64,000 nucleotides of DNA from Limanda limanda (GCF_963576545.1 NC_083646.1:25932527-25996526), one strand, 5' to 3'; shown: positions 1-15,447, counted from the stretch's first letter. Translations and numbers: made by a program. The notes: generated by a model from the sequence alone, not told the origin.

Positions 1-34
1 ATTGAAACCTCCTGCATTGTTCTTATTAACCTGA

Positions 35-2915
<2,881 letters not shown>

Positions 2916-3024
2916 GTTGTAATACCACGTGGTCCAGTGCAGGCCAAGGGGCTGCTCCTCTCCTGCATCACTGACCAGAATCCGTGTATCTTCTTTGAGC
3001 CCAAGATCCTGTACAGAGCAGCAG
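2916..3024 (+). CDS. bckdhb: bckdhb exon (probably exon 6): E1-beta
   Basis: This exon continues the frame from the preceding one and encodes 36 codons plus one base. It starts [17 protein letters not shown] and ends [11 protein letters not shown]. In E1-beta proteins the segment closes the transketolase-like pyrimidine-binding domain; the PKILYR motif is a family signature at the junction to the C-terminal domain. The acceptor AG is at 2914-2915 and the donor is GTACGA at 3025. The downstream boundary is in phase 1, so the codon for the next valine is split across the 8.5-kb intron. Length and sequence match the family without insertions, and no stop or frameshift is seen. Confidence 0.97.
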
Positions 3025-3223
3025 GTACGATTGGGATTGTCACTGAAGTGTTGGGGTCAACAAGTAATTAGAGCCTTGTTAGTTTTGTTTATTGGTTCCT
3101 CTTCGGGCTGTATGATATTTCCAAAATCTCATATCTCAATAAGATATTTCATATTCAGGTTACAATACATATCACAACATAGCACATTTTCTTTCAATTC
3201 TATGCCTTGTCAATAAATGACGA

Positions 3224-6110
3224 TTGGAAAAAGTGTTTTGATATAACTGCCCAGCAGTAAAAACAAGAATTGGGCAGCAACTTGCCTCCGTCGCCCTTAG
3301 ATTTTTGGAGATGGACTTTGTTCAGCCAGGGACCTTTGCCGCTCCAGATATAGGATGATATAACTGAGTAGTGAGTAAAAAAAGGAATAATATTAATCTT
3401 AATAGAATTATTTCGGCCCACCAATATTAAAGATAGAGGTGACCTCCGCTCCAGACAGTTTAACGTGGTAAAATAGGGAATGAAATGTTTTCTAAAAACC
3501 GTAATGCCAACCTAAGTAAAGCCTTTTTCCACAATCTTAAAGGGAAGGGTAGTATACTCCAACGCAAGTGCCTCATCATTCACAGGGAAAACTTCACTTT
3601 TGTGCAGATTTAGTTTATATCCTGAAAATTGGACGAATTGGGCGAGTATTGACAGAATGGCAGGCAAAGAGGTAGTTGGGTTTGATATAAAGCACAAAGG
3701 ATTGTCTGCGTATGTTCAACTCCACTCCTCCAAATCCCATAAATGTCTTGGTTACTACGGAATACGATTGCTAGTAGCTCTATGAACAAATCGAAAAGTA
3801 TGGGCTTAAGGGGCAGCCTTGATGAGTACCTCGCTGCAGGCCGAAAGGCCGGGTCTGCTGAGAGCTTGTGAGGATTGAAGCCTTAGGGCACAGATATAAT
3901 TATTTTATTCAAGTGATGAAATTAGACCCAAAGATGAATTTTTCTAATATGGCGAATAAGTACTTCCACTCCACATGGTCAAATGCCTTTTCAGCATCCA
4001 AGGAGATGACGCCATCAGGAATTGCACTCGGAGGTTGAGTAAAAAATATTAAACAGGCGGCGTGTATTAAAGTATGAGTAGTGTTTTTGACAAAGCCAGT
4101 TTGATTTTCTGATACAATTGATGGTACTATGTTCTCCAATCTGCAGGCCAAAACTTAAGGTAAAATCTTGGCATCAGCATTGTTGTCAGGAGAGAGCGTG
4201 GGAATGTTCAGTTGGTTTAAGAAATCCTCAATCAAATTGTTATCATTATGGAATTCAGAGGACTAAAGTCTGGAATTAAAAATCCCTGATGTGTAATTCA
4301 TTTCGGTGTGGTCAGAGGAAATGCTTCCATTCTCCCTTGCAAGTTTTGTGATTTACTGTTTTGCCTTAAATCCTCTCAGCTGCTTAGCCAACAGCTTACC
4401 AGATTTTTCACCATGTAAAATAGACCCTTGCTTCTCAGAAGCTGGTTCTTCAATTGGGGGTGAAGAAAGGAGGTCAAATTCAGTTTGATATCCACTCGCC
4501 TGTTTTTTATAACTCTGTGTCTTTAGCATGAGCATTTTGCAGGTCTAATTATAAAATATGCTTAGTCAAATCGAGACGCTTTTTATTGGCCTTCCTTTTC
4601 AAATTCATGGAGTAGGAAATAATCTGTACCCTAAGAAAGGGTTTCAAAGTATCCCAAACAATCAAGCTTGAGGTTGCATGAGAAGTATTTGTGAGACAAA
4701 GGGATTTTATCTGCTCTTCTACAAATTTCACAAAATCGCTGTCCAACGGCTGGGTACGGTTGAAGCACCAGTTTTTATTTGCTTTAGGAAGATCAGGGAA
4801 GCTCATTGCTAGTATTACGGAGGCATGGTCTAATATCACTATACTCTGAAATTTGCAGGAGTGGGCAAGTGTGAGCAAATCTGTCAATACAAAGTAATCA
4901 ATCCTGGAGTAGGTATGATGAACGTGACAGAAAAAGGAATACTCTCTCCTGCTTGGATGGAGGCAGCACCACATGTCACAAATACCATAATTGGATAGGA
5001 AGGACATTTTGCAATGGATCCAACCGGCAGTTAAGATTCCCACCGAGAATGATGATCCGGCAATGAGGACAAGTGCCACTCAAGAGAGCCCACGTCATCT
5101 GCATTGGGGGCGCACACGTTAGCGAGCAGAACTCCTGTATTATACGGTTCCCCAGGGACAATGATAAAACGACCACTTCTATCCAATATCACACTGTGAT
5201 GTTCCAAGGGAACATTTTGGTTTATGAGGATTGAGACCCCCCCTAGCCTTGACCTGGAAGGTGGACTTAAAGTGCTGTCCCGCCCACCGCGACATGAGAC
5301 GCGAGTTGTCAGAGCCACGGATATGAGTTTCTTGTAAAAAGTTAATTGAATCTTTGAATTTCTTGATAATTGATAGCAGTAGTAGGGTGACTTAAACCCT
5401 TGATGTTCCAGCTTCAAACAATGTAGGAGCCTAACCATTGTCCTTAACTGAAAATGTAGGTTGGTAAACAAAAGCAATAGCAAAACTCGCTGCATAAGTC
5501 ATAGAATGGAAACATAAGGCAAGTATTAAATAGAGAGCGAACCATGTAAGACCAAGACTTGGAAAGACCCCCAGGATGGTGTTTACCATAAAATACATCT
5601 TCCTTTCTCTTTACACGTCATTTTCAGCTCTGTTATTGTCATATGAAAAAAAACAACTAAAAAGAAAGCACCCCTGGGTTTACATTTCAGCTTTGTTGGA
5701 AACAACTTTACCAGGGAGGAAAAATGGTGCCATCTCACTTTTCTTCTTTGACTCTGAAAGAATAAATATACAATACAGTAGGAACATGAAGCGAGCTGAC
5801 CGTGATCTTCGACCGTGAACTGGACTTGGTCAAATTTCGTTTTGAGCACGTTGAAGGAGGTCCTGAATTTGGTCCAGTAGTGTGGATATGGCCTAAACTG
5901 TTAAGCTAGCTGTTGCTGCGTCGTCTTTTTTCCCGTGTCTGCCGCTCTTCAAAGCCATTTGGAGGCAAGCGTCAATAGTGTAGCTGAAAAGATTTAAATA
6001 AGGAACAATTTGGGTGTGGAATTGAGGGATAAAGGGATGAAATATGAAACGTAGGCAGGAGCACCAACTTGTTGCTTCTACTCCATGCTGTTGCAAACCG
6101 GAAGTCCAGA
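3224..6110 (-). mobile_element. Decayed Tx1/L1-like LINE, antisense to bckdhb
   Basis: Reading the minus strand, the 5' end at about 6105 shows CTTCCGGTTTGCAACAGCATGG, then an ORF1-like start MALKSGRHGKKDD near 5957, then ORF2. ORF2 pieces in order are: an endonuclease motif FLQETH at 5323-5340; SILINQNVP and FIIVPGEPYNTGVLLANV near 5120-5230; ILGGNLNC near 5040; HTYSRIDYF near 4900; reverse transcriptase SENQTGF and SLDAEKAFDHVEWKYLF near 3950-4110; YADN near 3700; SGYKLNLHKSEVFPVN near 3590; and a C-terminal part with SSYIWSGKGPW near 3330. Frames shift several times, and most of ORF1 is missing. The catalytic YADD box reads YADN. The element is therefore dead. The 3' tail beyond about 3224 is absent or unrecognisable. 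Confidence 0.88.
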
Positions 6111-8529
6111 GCCTTTGTGCAAGTTTTTCAGTAAATATATAAATATATGCTCAAAATACGAATACAGTCAAACATATTAAAACAACAAATTATGAGTCTC
6201 TTTAACAGTAGAACTAGCCCTTATTTTAGCAACAGGATTCAGTTTTTTTCCTGGGTGGTTGGAGTGCCATACCTCCTCAGACTCGCCCGTTCAGTGTCAC
6301 GCTCACTTGACTCCTTTTAATTTGTTGCTCTCTAGCAGATGTACCACATGTTTCCCTGCTTTGTGGAAGTACGCAAATAACTCCAACTAATAAAAAATAT
6401 TGTGGTAAAAAGTGTCATTCACTGGCCCACTGTCTGCCTGCCTGGTTTCTTTATTCAAAGGAAATGTTCTGCCTTTTAGAAGTGCGAGGCAAGACAAACA
6501 AACAAAATGCCTGACTGCAAACAATGTGACCGTGATCAGCAGGATCACAAGTGTGAAGCAGACCGTCTAAATGGGATGGGAAATGTTGACAGTGCTAAGC
6601 TGAGTCTGCTCCCCCTCCCCTTACTGTGTGGAGGGAGCACCAGTGTTCAGGGTGGATTGGTTGGACAGGCTGCTGTGGAAAAAGGCCTCCAACCTTTATA
6701 TTCCTTGAAGATAATGTACAAGCTCATTATAGTAAAGAAAGACCGAACCAGAAGAGACTGGCACCAGCAGCCTCAAAGCAATTGTTTGTTTTGTTTTTTG
6801 TCCTGCATTGATAAGAGCCGTTGATTAGAGCCACATGAGATTGTGAAATGTTACAGCTGACTGTTGAGATTGTTTCAATTATGGAAAAAGGTTAGGGATC
6901 ACTGTCCAAAGTTTTTCCATTCATCAACTCATAGGGAGCAGAACTCCACACGAACATGGTTTTTCACATCTCGATTAATATTCTATGGTTTTTCAAGGAG
7001 CATCAAAATAAATAGTAAAATATTAAGGTCTTAAGTTATCCTCACATATCCATGAGACCTTTGTATCTACAAGCTTTATGACTACTGCAAAAAACAAACC
7101 ATCAAAAACTATTGTAGCCATGCTAACTATACTAACAAAGTGTGACATGCTTTGCACTCTTCACAATAGCATCTGAGACTTCTTTATACAGGTTCAGTAC
7201 TGGGTCTCTCCAAATAAAACCTATTGCTTTAACCTCCTTGATAACTGAGACCAGCTGTGTGTCATTTGTCTGTTGTTCACACTGGCACAGCGTGTGAACT
7301 TTCACCTAAGCTTGTTTGTTTGTTTAAAAAAAAAGGTTTGGTTGTGAAATAGTAGCAGAAGATGCACAACTTCATACTGTATAGTACTTGTATTTATGAG
7401 TAAACAGGACTGCTTTTATACAAGGAAATAGTCATATTTATTGTCATATTCAAGGCAAAGCGTTAGTAAAAACATTGTTCTGCAGTAGTAGCAGCTCCTC
7501 TGCAGAACATATTATTGAATTGAAAAGGTAAATATTGTGCAATGAACAGATGCTCTTAATATGAATTGATTACAATATGAATATTGGGCATTGAATAGAT
7601 AAAGTTGCATAGCTGCGTTTCTTTGTGTATATTTATGCTCGTACATTCAGCCTTTAACAGAGTTTTCTTGGAAGACGTCAGGGTGGTAGATCTCGACTTA
7701 TGTTTGAAAAGGGATCTTGTTTTTGAAAAGGTTGGTGACCACTGATCCACTGGTGACCACTTGTGTCTGGATCTCACTTCCCTTCTCTTTTATCAAATAA
7801 ACTCAAACCAAGGCCCAAAAGCTTTGTTGTTTGTAGAATTTTGACTATGATAGATTTGTGTGTGTGTTGTGGGGAAATATTCCACAGACATTTAAGGGGC
7901 ATCTTTGGAGGAAATGACAAATAGAGATGTTGACAAGCACAAGTTGGCAGGCGATTTAATGTGCTGCTCACAGCTGTGCAATGAAATGAGACCTTAGATC
8001 AAATGTATCAATTTGGTTAGCCACACATAAATCAATATATGAGAAATTAATAGTATTTTTTTGCTTCAATCAATAGCTGTAGCAGGCCTGAGGGTATCAG
8101 TTGGGTAGGCAGTCATTTTAATGTAGCGTTGAAACAACTAAAAGAACGTGGTCACAAATGTCTTCGACTACGGCAAAACATCATGTGCGTAATGGGCTCT
8201 TTTGTGCTTCCTTAATGTGTTTTTGGTGTGTTCAGACCAACCACTTCTAGTTAGTGCTGTCAACTTGTTATTGTCAGGTCTTGACATGGCCAATTTCTGG
8301 ATCTACATTCCCTCACAGGTCAGCACTCTCAAGCAGGCCTGCTATTGGTCAATTTTTTTTCTTTCCTTAGTGATATTCTCTGCATATCAGTGGGAACAGT
8401 GCTTATGGATACTGCCAATGGCTAATTTGGCATATTTCTAATGGTGCCAATTTGCCCAAAATATAAAAAAATGAATTGTCGCACACAGTTTACTGACATT
8501 ATAGCAGCTTTATATATCATGTCTATATT

Positions 8530-9496
8530 AGGAATCGACCAATTTTTTTTTTATCAGGGCAGAAAACGATTATTAGTAATCAAGGAGACCGATGTACATT
8601 TGCTGTAAAAATTTAATTTAGAGAAACACAAACTCCAACATGAAAAACTTTGTTGAAATGCCTTTAAGAGTTTGTCAAAATAAAAGAGAACTTTTGAACA
8701 TTATCTGAAAATATAAAGTGCAGGGATCTCCCGGCAGTATTCATTGTAAGTTGACTTGAAATTTAAATAAATTAATCAATAAATATAAAAAATAGCTGCC
8801 TAAAGTTTATTAAAATAAGTACAGATAAATAAAACTAGTAAAACTTTTTACTGAAATTTGAGTTTGATCGGTGTTCCCAATTCTACTAGCCTGGGTACCA
8901 GACGAACTTAGCTCCGCCCACAACATTTTTGGTCGGGAAGTTCGGTCTGGAGTCGCTCCGTTTGGGAGAAATTATCTGCGAACAGAAGCTCTTCGGACCA
9001 ATCAAATTGTCATGGCGGGCTTATGCGATGATGGACAGAAGATCAACAGTAACGTAATCAACCACGTCACCTCATAGACTCAGACTCTCAGACTCATATT
9101 CTGACTAGAATTATGAGTATGACAACGTCAGGCTACAATTCTACAGCACCATGTAGTGGTGCAGAAAGCAGAGTTGCTGCAAACCGCAGCTCAGTCGCAG
9201 GAAGCATCCCTGCTCTCTCTCCCCCCCTTGTAACAAGAGCTGTTCACAGCGGAATGTACTGTGAAAAGTTTTTTCACCATAGTTTCAATGCTTATCTGTT
9301 GAATATATTCAAGCATAAATATTTTCAACACTTCCTGTTTCAAAATAAAAGCACTGCAGTAAGACCACCCCTAAACCTAGGCACCTGGGTCAAAGCCAAA
9401 GTAGCATATTTGAAAGTAAATTGATATCATCCGCAATAAGATAATAGACAGATAATCTAAAAATATCGACCCTGATAATCATAATCTGTCGACCGT
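8530..9496. mobile_element. Composite hAT-like repeat with inverted ends and an internal GC-richer insert
   Basis: The left end reads AATCGACCA, a T run, ATCAGGGC, then GATTATTAGTAATC. The right end, reverse-complemented, reads GGTCGACAGATTATGATT then ATCAGGGTCGATATT. The two ends are therefore imperfect inverted repeats of about 45 bp. Between them lies AT-rich filler and a distinctly GC-richer block at about 8883-9110 that begins CTAGCCTGGGTACCAGACG. I could not define a target-site duplication, and no transposase is readable. Assignment to hAT-type MITEs rests on the resemblance of the ends to other fish elements and is tentative. Confidence 0.45.
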
Positions 9497-11512
9497 TGTT
9501 TATAAACCCCAAAACCCTCAAATTATGGAAGATGCCATGAATAGAAACAAGAAAAAGAACAGTGATTGTGGGTTTAGATGAACACTGTCTATCTTAGAGG
9601 ACTGTGCCCACTATAACTTATAATGTCTTGTCTAGACATGGAATATATAAAACCAAACATAAAAAGAAGATACTTGATGCAAACGTTCTTGTATTGTCAG
9701 TATTAATGTCTTTCATACCTCACAGCTGTGGTCTAACAATCTGTCAAAGCTATGTTGGCTTCTGCTTGAGTGAGAGAATGAGTTTACATAGACTGGTCCC
9801 ATTGTGATCATGAGTGTTCAATATGTGTCAGAGAAAATCATTATGAATATGAAGAGTCATGAGTCAGACCGATGTGGTTCAGCAGGGTTCTTTGATTTGC
9901 TTTTGTTTGTGTTGTTACTTAGTTGACATTTGTATTTGTTGTTTAGCCCCTTGGGGCAGTGATGAGATCAGTTCAGTTCATCAGGTATATGCTGCATTTT
10001 AGAGAAGTCACTCTACTATTTTCTGCAGCATTTCCAGTTGGAATAATTTAATATATTGGATACATTTTGAAGAGGCTGTGACAAGATATGGGTTGAAAAA
10101 TCAAGTCCATGTTACTTTAAGTTTCCATTCCCATTATCACATTGTGAAACTTTTTTAGTTTCTGGTTATCTCGTTGTTAATGCTGTATGTTTTGACAGAT
10201 GTATGAAAATCGGCTCATCCATCCTGCACAGTGTTTACTCATGGTCGTGTTTCAAGAGTTATTTTGATTTCCTAAAGGCGAAGAGCGAGCCGGCTCTAGT
10301 GCCAGGTCCACATAACGCTAATGATATCCGCCTGGATTATATGAAGTCATCTTTTTTATTGTAGCGGCCCTCTCTTTTCTCGTGTGGAAAAGGATAAAAG
10401 CCACAGTTTCTATCATCATGGTCATATGGTATATGGACTGTGATTCCTCTTATTAAACCATAACCTAGTTTTCATAATTTAACTGTTACATTCCAAAAAG
10501 TGCTATTATTCCACCCATGTGGCCTATTTTCTGTCTCGTCTGGAAGCCTAAACCAGGAGCAGCATATGATTCACCCAAACCCTTTATGTTGTTTTACCAT
10601 TAGTTAGGCATCGAAAACATGAAGCTGTTTTATTTTCCTCTACGAACTCTCAATTTTTGTGTCAAGGTTTCCAGAAAAGTCTCTGCAGAGTATAATTACT
10701 TACTAATGTGATTTTGACTTCATGTGTTGCCATGTAAGAATCCTTTAAGATCCTGTGCTCTAGCCGTTTTTCAGGGATAGCCATAATAGGGAATCAGATT
10801 CAACCACAATTACAAGTGTACTCGTGATTATATGTTGTCTGTGCAGCATAAATATTGCAAATAAGATTCCTGTTTAACAGTGATGGCAGTTTGAGTTTTT
10901 CGATTGTAATGATTTCCATGAATGTGCTTCAGTTTTCCAAGACATTAACAATTAATCAAACCACGTACTTAAATGCAATTTGTCTTGGACTTCAAAGAGG
11001 TCATAAAGAGGCTGACTGCAAGGCCCCCCATTTTCTTGGAGCGCTGCTCTGTTTATTTGGCCCCTTTTCTGAGTGATATCCCATCCCACCAATATTTTGT
11101 TGTCAGAATAAGTCAGAGCTCTGAGCTTGTATCTGGCAGAATTGTATCTATTAGATCATGCTCTCGTTTTTGCTGATGAAAGTACACTTGGCCTCTGATG
11201 AGGGATGAGGTTCTGGAAAAAGCGCGAAAAGGATTTAGAAAATTGGCCAGTTAAAATGTTCTAGAGTCTAAATTTATGTTCTTTAACCGGCTATCATTTC
11301 ACCACTTTGTCATCTAGTCTAGTATTTAGAGTTACTCTCAGTTTGAAGTATTTTACATGAAAACCACAGGGTACATAGTAAAAGCATGATTGAATGTGTG
11401 CAGAATGGACCCTTCGAGACTTTTCATGTAAGATCACATGCAGTTTGTTTGAACACCGTGACATTAATATTTATGAATGTTAATGTTTTTAAATTTGTAT
11501 GTGATTCCTCAG

Positions 11513-11610
11513 TGGAGCAAGTTCCGGTGGAGTCCTACACAATCCCACTGTCGCAGGCTGAGGTCCTACAGGAAGGAAGTGATGTCACTCTGGTAGCCTG
11601 GGGGACACAG
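11513..11610 (+). CDS. bckdhb: bckdhb exon (probably exon 7): E1-beta, start of transketolase C-terminal domain
   Basis: This 98-bp exon completes the split valine codon and encodes [18 protein letters not shown] followed by [15 protein letters not shown]. The block [12 protein letters not shown] is the first beta strand of the transketolase C-terminal domain in all E1-beta subunits, a domain used for subunit assembly and contact with the E2 core. The acceptor CAG ends at 11512 and the donor GTTGGT starts at 11611. The downstream boundary is phase 0. The reading frame stays open for a while into the intron, but the splice sites and the family alignment fix the exon ends. Confidence 0.97.
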
Positions 11611-12631
11611 GTTGGTGATCCTTACTCATGCATCATTAACACAGTCTCTGTAGGTGATCTGAGAAGTCCCAAGTTATCATCTCCCTTTGGATCATTTCTC
11701 ATGACCACAGGAAAAAAAGGGGTTCAATCTTGTCTCGAGAAAAGGTGTTTAAAGACGCAGTGGCAAGCAATGGATTAATTTTAAGTCCATCACAAGCCCC
11801 CTTTGTCCCAGCAGGGTCTCTCAACCTGCAGTCTTTGGCTGTATCAGCTCAGACATCTCTACAACATCTAGGCTGTTCTTGGCTCTCCACACGTTAGCAC
11901 TACATGTCTGATGCACACGTTCCATTATTGCCTTTCTTTTCATCCAAGAGATGGGGTTTTTTCGCAGCTCCATATGAATGTGCCTGTAACTCACCAGGAG
12001 TCATCCCCACCGTTGATTGTGCCCAGGCACTTAAACAGGCTTATCCGACTGTAATGTACCTGGTGAATGGGAGGGATCTCTGAGGGCGTTAAGGGCAAAA
12101 CGTCTCCATCAAAGCCAGTATTATTGTTGAAGGGGAGACAGAGAAGAAAGAGGATCCAGTAAAGTAGTGGAAAGCATGGCTCTCCTTTTTTTGAAGTGGC
12201 GCTCTTCTTTCCCACCTCATCCCCCCTCGTGTGTCAGGCAGATGACAGAAAAGAAAACAACTTGCTCAGAGTAAAAGGAGCCAAGCCCAGTCCTCACAGT
12301 AAAAATGTCAGACCACTCAAACAGACGAAGTTTTATTATTTTTATTATCCTCCTCTTTATTAATGTTTTATTCCCTTAGAAAAGTCTATTGTATATGCAT
12401 GCAGATAATTTTGTAATGGCAGCATCATTTTAAAATAAATCTTCTTCTCATACTGAAGTTATTTGTGATCTTGAGGCCAGGGACTGTATCTTAAAAACTG
12501 GCTTGTCTGCTGACAACTGTCTCCTCTAGTTGATGACAAAGATTTATCACAGCATTGCTTATTAAAAAGCAGCCAGTGATGCCCATCAGTAAACACAAAC
12601 TCAATAAACCTGATTTCTGTGTAGGAGGCCC

Positions 12632-13062
12632 CATAGACTATTGTTATAGATGGACGACATGACTGCTCCCCAAAAGTGTCTCAATTGCTACCAGTTGGCT
12701 GGCTGCAGAGTAGGACATAAACCCTGCCCTCTGTGATGGTGGATGGGACATGGCCTAAACTAGTACTACAAACAAGTCAAGGTACACGACACGTCAACAA
12801 ATGTTTTCTGTCGTATTGGGTATTCTTATCACTTATCATAAAACAGGAAAATGTCTTGGCAGCTGAGAGTGACTCTCAATTGGTTGAGCATGTGTATTTG
12901 TGGAACTCCGCTGCTGCGACGGCTCCATCCCCTGGTCACTACTGCGCAGACTCCAGCTCCAAATGCTCAAAGATGGCAGCATTTATATTTTTGATATTTG
13001 GGCCTCCTTTCTGGATAGTTTGAGGAAGTGGATAATATCCATCTTTATATACAGTCTATTGT
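12632..13062. mobile_element. Inverted-repeat dispersed element, copy 1
   Basis: The left end CATAGACTATTGTTATAGAT then GGACGACATGAC is matched at the right end, in reverse complement, by AATAGACTGTATATAAAGAT then GGATATTATCC. That gives terminal inverted repeats of about 30 bp. A second copy sharing the internal blocks CTCCCCAAAAG, GGCTGGCTGCAG and AGATGGGACA-GG begins near 63611. No protein is encoded, so this looks like a non-autonomous DNA element. I do not know its superfamily. Confidence 0.6.
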
Positions 13063-13175
13063 AGTCACTGATGGATAACATGCTGTGTCCATAGAAAAAA
13101 CTGTAACAGGAAACAATTCTTAGATTATTATAAGTAGGGATAAATTGTCTTTTACAGCCTCCATGTGTATTAACT

Positions 13176-14288
13176 TACTGAGCACTTTATTAGGAACAAT
13201 AACAACATTCCCTTTCATTAGTTCCTCCATATGTTCCTGAAACTGTCTCAGTTCTTCATGTCATTGGTTCCAGAAGATGTTGAACTGTTCCTTTGAGATT
13301 CTGCTCCATGTCGACATGTGATTTATCTGTTGCCCATTCATGCAGCCAATCTCCCATTTTCAACATCACAAGTGTTAACTTTTAGATTCAAACCTGGTGA
13401 CTGTGAACGGCGCCGAAGCTCATCTAATTGTTTCGTCCATAAACCAATTTGAAATTAGTCTCGGTTTGACATGGAGCATTATCCTGCGGGAGGTAGCCAT
13501 TAGAAATAAAGTTGTGTTATTAATGTTAAGCAATACTCTGAAAGGCTGTGGTTCTTTAGTATCAATGAGCACAATATGTGCCAAGATAACATTCCCAATT
13601 CCATTGCCTCAACACCAGCAGTATGGACAGGACATAAGGCAGGTTGGGTCCATGGATTCATGCTGTTGATGCCAAATTGTTAATATATCATCAATGTGCC
13701 TCAGCAGAAGTTCAGATTCAAAAGACCAGGTTATGTTTTTACAGTCTTCAACTGTCCAGTTTTAAGAGCCTGCACCCACTGCAGCTCATAAAACTGTCGC
13801 ATTCCTGTCAGCCTGCAACACCTCTCCTTCAGAAACTTTAGGTGGATCAGTCTCTCACTGAAGGAACCACCCACTGATGTGATGGTGTCATGCAGGGACC
13901 TCAGTCCAGTTTATTGTTCGGATGTCAACATCTCAATGTCCATTCCCTGGATCTTCATTAGTATTGGGGAGGATGGTCTACCCTTGCAGAGTCCTCAGAA
14001 AACCTTTGCAGGGGACAGGAGAGACGTGTTCAGTGTAGAGGGGGAAGGGGATCGAAGCCAGAGCCATTTCTTAAGGGGTCCCCTTATACTCAAACTGGCC
14101 TGTCTGGCACTAACAATAATGGCATTATCAAAATGACTGAGATCACATTTTCCCATATATTGCTTTTTGATGTATATATTTACTGTAACACCTGACCTGT
14201 ATCTGCAGGGTTTTATCAGCACTGCACCCATCTGGGTGGCTTATTTTGATATGTGCAGGTGTTTGTAATAAAGTGCTCAGTGGGTGTA
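13176..14288 (-). mobile_element. Tc1-like transposon, degenerate
   Basis: The terminal inverted repeats contain CTGAGCACTTTATTA at both ends (left from 13178; right as TAATAAAGTGCTCAG ending at 14280), flanked by TA dinucleotides as expected for Tc1/mariner target sites. Transposase remnants run on the minus strand from about 14160 down to about 13300. The start reads MGKCDLSHFDNAIIVSARQA, close to the DNA-binding N-terminus of this fish family. Further on, NWTVEDCKNITWSFES is read near 13705-13770 and IWHQQHESMDPTCLMSC near 13630-13680. The Asp expected in the W-S-D-E-S block is Phe here, so the first catalytic residue is lost. Stops and frameshifts occur elsewhere. Confidence 0.85.
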
Positions 14289-14564
14289 TGGTTTATGTAA
14301 TAAATTGTAGTGCTGTGCATCAACTTTTTTATTTTTGGGGGTTGTGGGCAGATTTTATGCCTCTACCTAGGTCCAGCTGCTCAAGGCTTATTTGCCCAAG
14401 TGGTATGTGACATATTCATTTAGCCATTAGGTCTAATTTCGCAGTTTTGAAATAGCAAAACTAAAGCAAATATGTAAATTGTGTTGTTCAAATGAAATAC
14501 TCAATGTGACACAATGCCAGTATTAGGCATTTTGAGTAATTTTTCCTTTTCTTTTCCCACTTAG

Positions 14565-14675
14565 ATCCATGTGATGCGCGAGGTGGCCAACATGGCCCAA
14601 GAGAAACTGGGAGTGTCATGCGAGCTCATCGATCTACAGACCATCCTTCCCTGGGATGTAGAAACTATTTGCAAG
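14565..14675 (+). CDS. bckdhb: bckdhb exon (probably exon 8): E1-beta, C-terminal domain
   Basis: This is a 37-codon exon beginning [16 protein letters not shown] and ending [10 protein letters not shown]. The core [14 protein letters not shown] matches the E1-beta family motif (CE-IDL-T--PWD), which forms part of the C-terminal Rossmann-like domain and the beta-beta dimer interface. A long pyrimidine tract precedes the acceptor TAG at 14562-14564, and the donor is GTAACC at 14676. Both boundaries are phase 0. The exon lies only about 280 bp downstream of the Tc1-like relic in intron 7 and is followed by the largest intron of the window. Confidence 0.97.
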
Positions 14676-15378
14676 GTAACCTAGTCACTGGTTAAACTGA
14701 CATAAAGCAGGGTCTCATTCTCTGCTAAGAAACTGATATATTTATTTTATTGAGACCCATCCTGTTATCTAATTAATGGTGCATTATGTAGGGTTTGGTG
14801 TTATCTAGCCTCACTGCTAGGACCAACTGAATACCCCTTGCCTCACCTTCCTCTTCCAAGCACGTAGGAGAACTAACGGTGCCTTTGGGTAAAATAAAAA
14901 CACGAACAGCCCTCGAAAAAGTTGGTGTTTGGTTTTATCCATTCTGGGCTACTGTAGAATAATGGTGGGACAACATGGCAGACTCTAGGAGCGCAAACAA
15001 AAACACAACCATTCTTATATAGATCCAGATGACTCAATACTGATGAACCAGATAAGTATGGATAATATATTCAATTTCCGCAAGAAGATCCCAAAAAATC
15101 CTGCATACTATACCTTTTTTCTAATATTCTCTCTTGAAAAATATGCAATGTTTTTCACGCCAGTCTCAATCTTTTGGGGATAGGCAGAATATCTGCATTC
15201 TAATGTCCAAAATGACACATCACTGTCTTGAATACTGTTGCCAATGAAGAGCTGTTGTTCAATGGAATCATCTTCCTACTGTATTGATGCAATATGAGGC
15301 AATATTCCTCTGGTCAGTGTGGTTCTCTTTGGGGCCTGATAAACAGGATTCCTTCCACAGCTAGTAACCCTTGAAAAT

Positions 15379-15447
15379 GTGTGTGTGTGTGTGTTTCCCA
15401 AGTCTTATGCAGTCAATTGCACTCACCCAAAAATATATATATATATA
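15379..15447. repeat. Short GT and TA microsatellites
   Basis: A (GT)8 run lies at 15379-15394, and a short alternating TA run lies about 40 bp downstream at about 15433-15447. Confidence 0.85.

Larger units (their letters stand above)
3025..11512 (+). other. bckdhb intron 6 (8.5 kb)
   Basis: This intron holds a decayed antisense LINE at about 3224-6110 and a composite hAT-like repeat at about 8530-9496. The stretches 6110-8530 and 9500-11512 show only ordinary AT-rich intronic sequence with no gene, structured RNA or repeat that I recognise. Confidence 0.8.
11611..14564 (+). other. bckdhb intron 7 (3.0 kb)
   Basis: About half of this intron is transposon-derived: an inverted-repeat element at 12632-13062 and a Tc1-like relic at 13176-14288. 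The segment 11611-12630 shows nothing I recognise. Confidence 0.8.
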
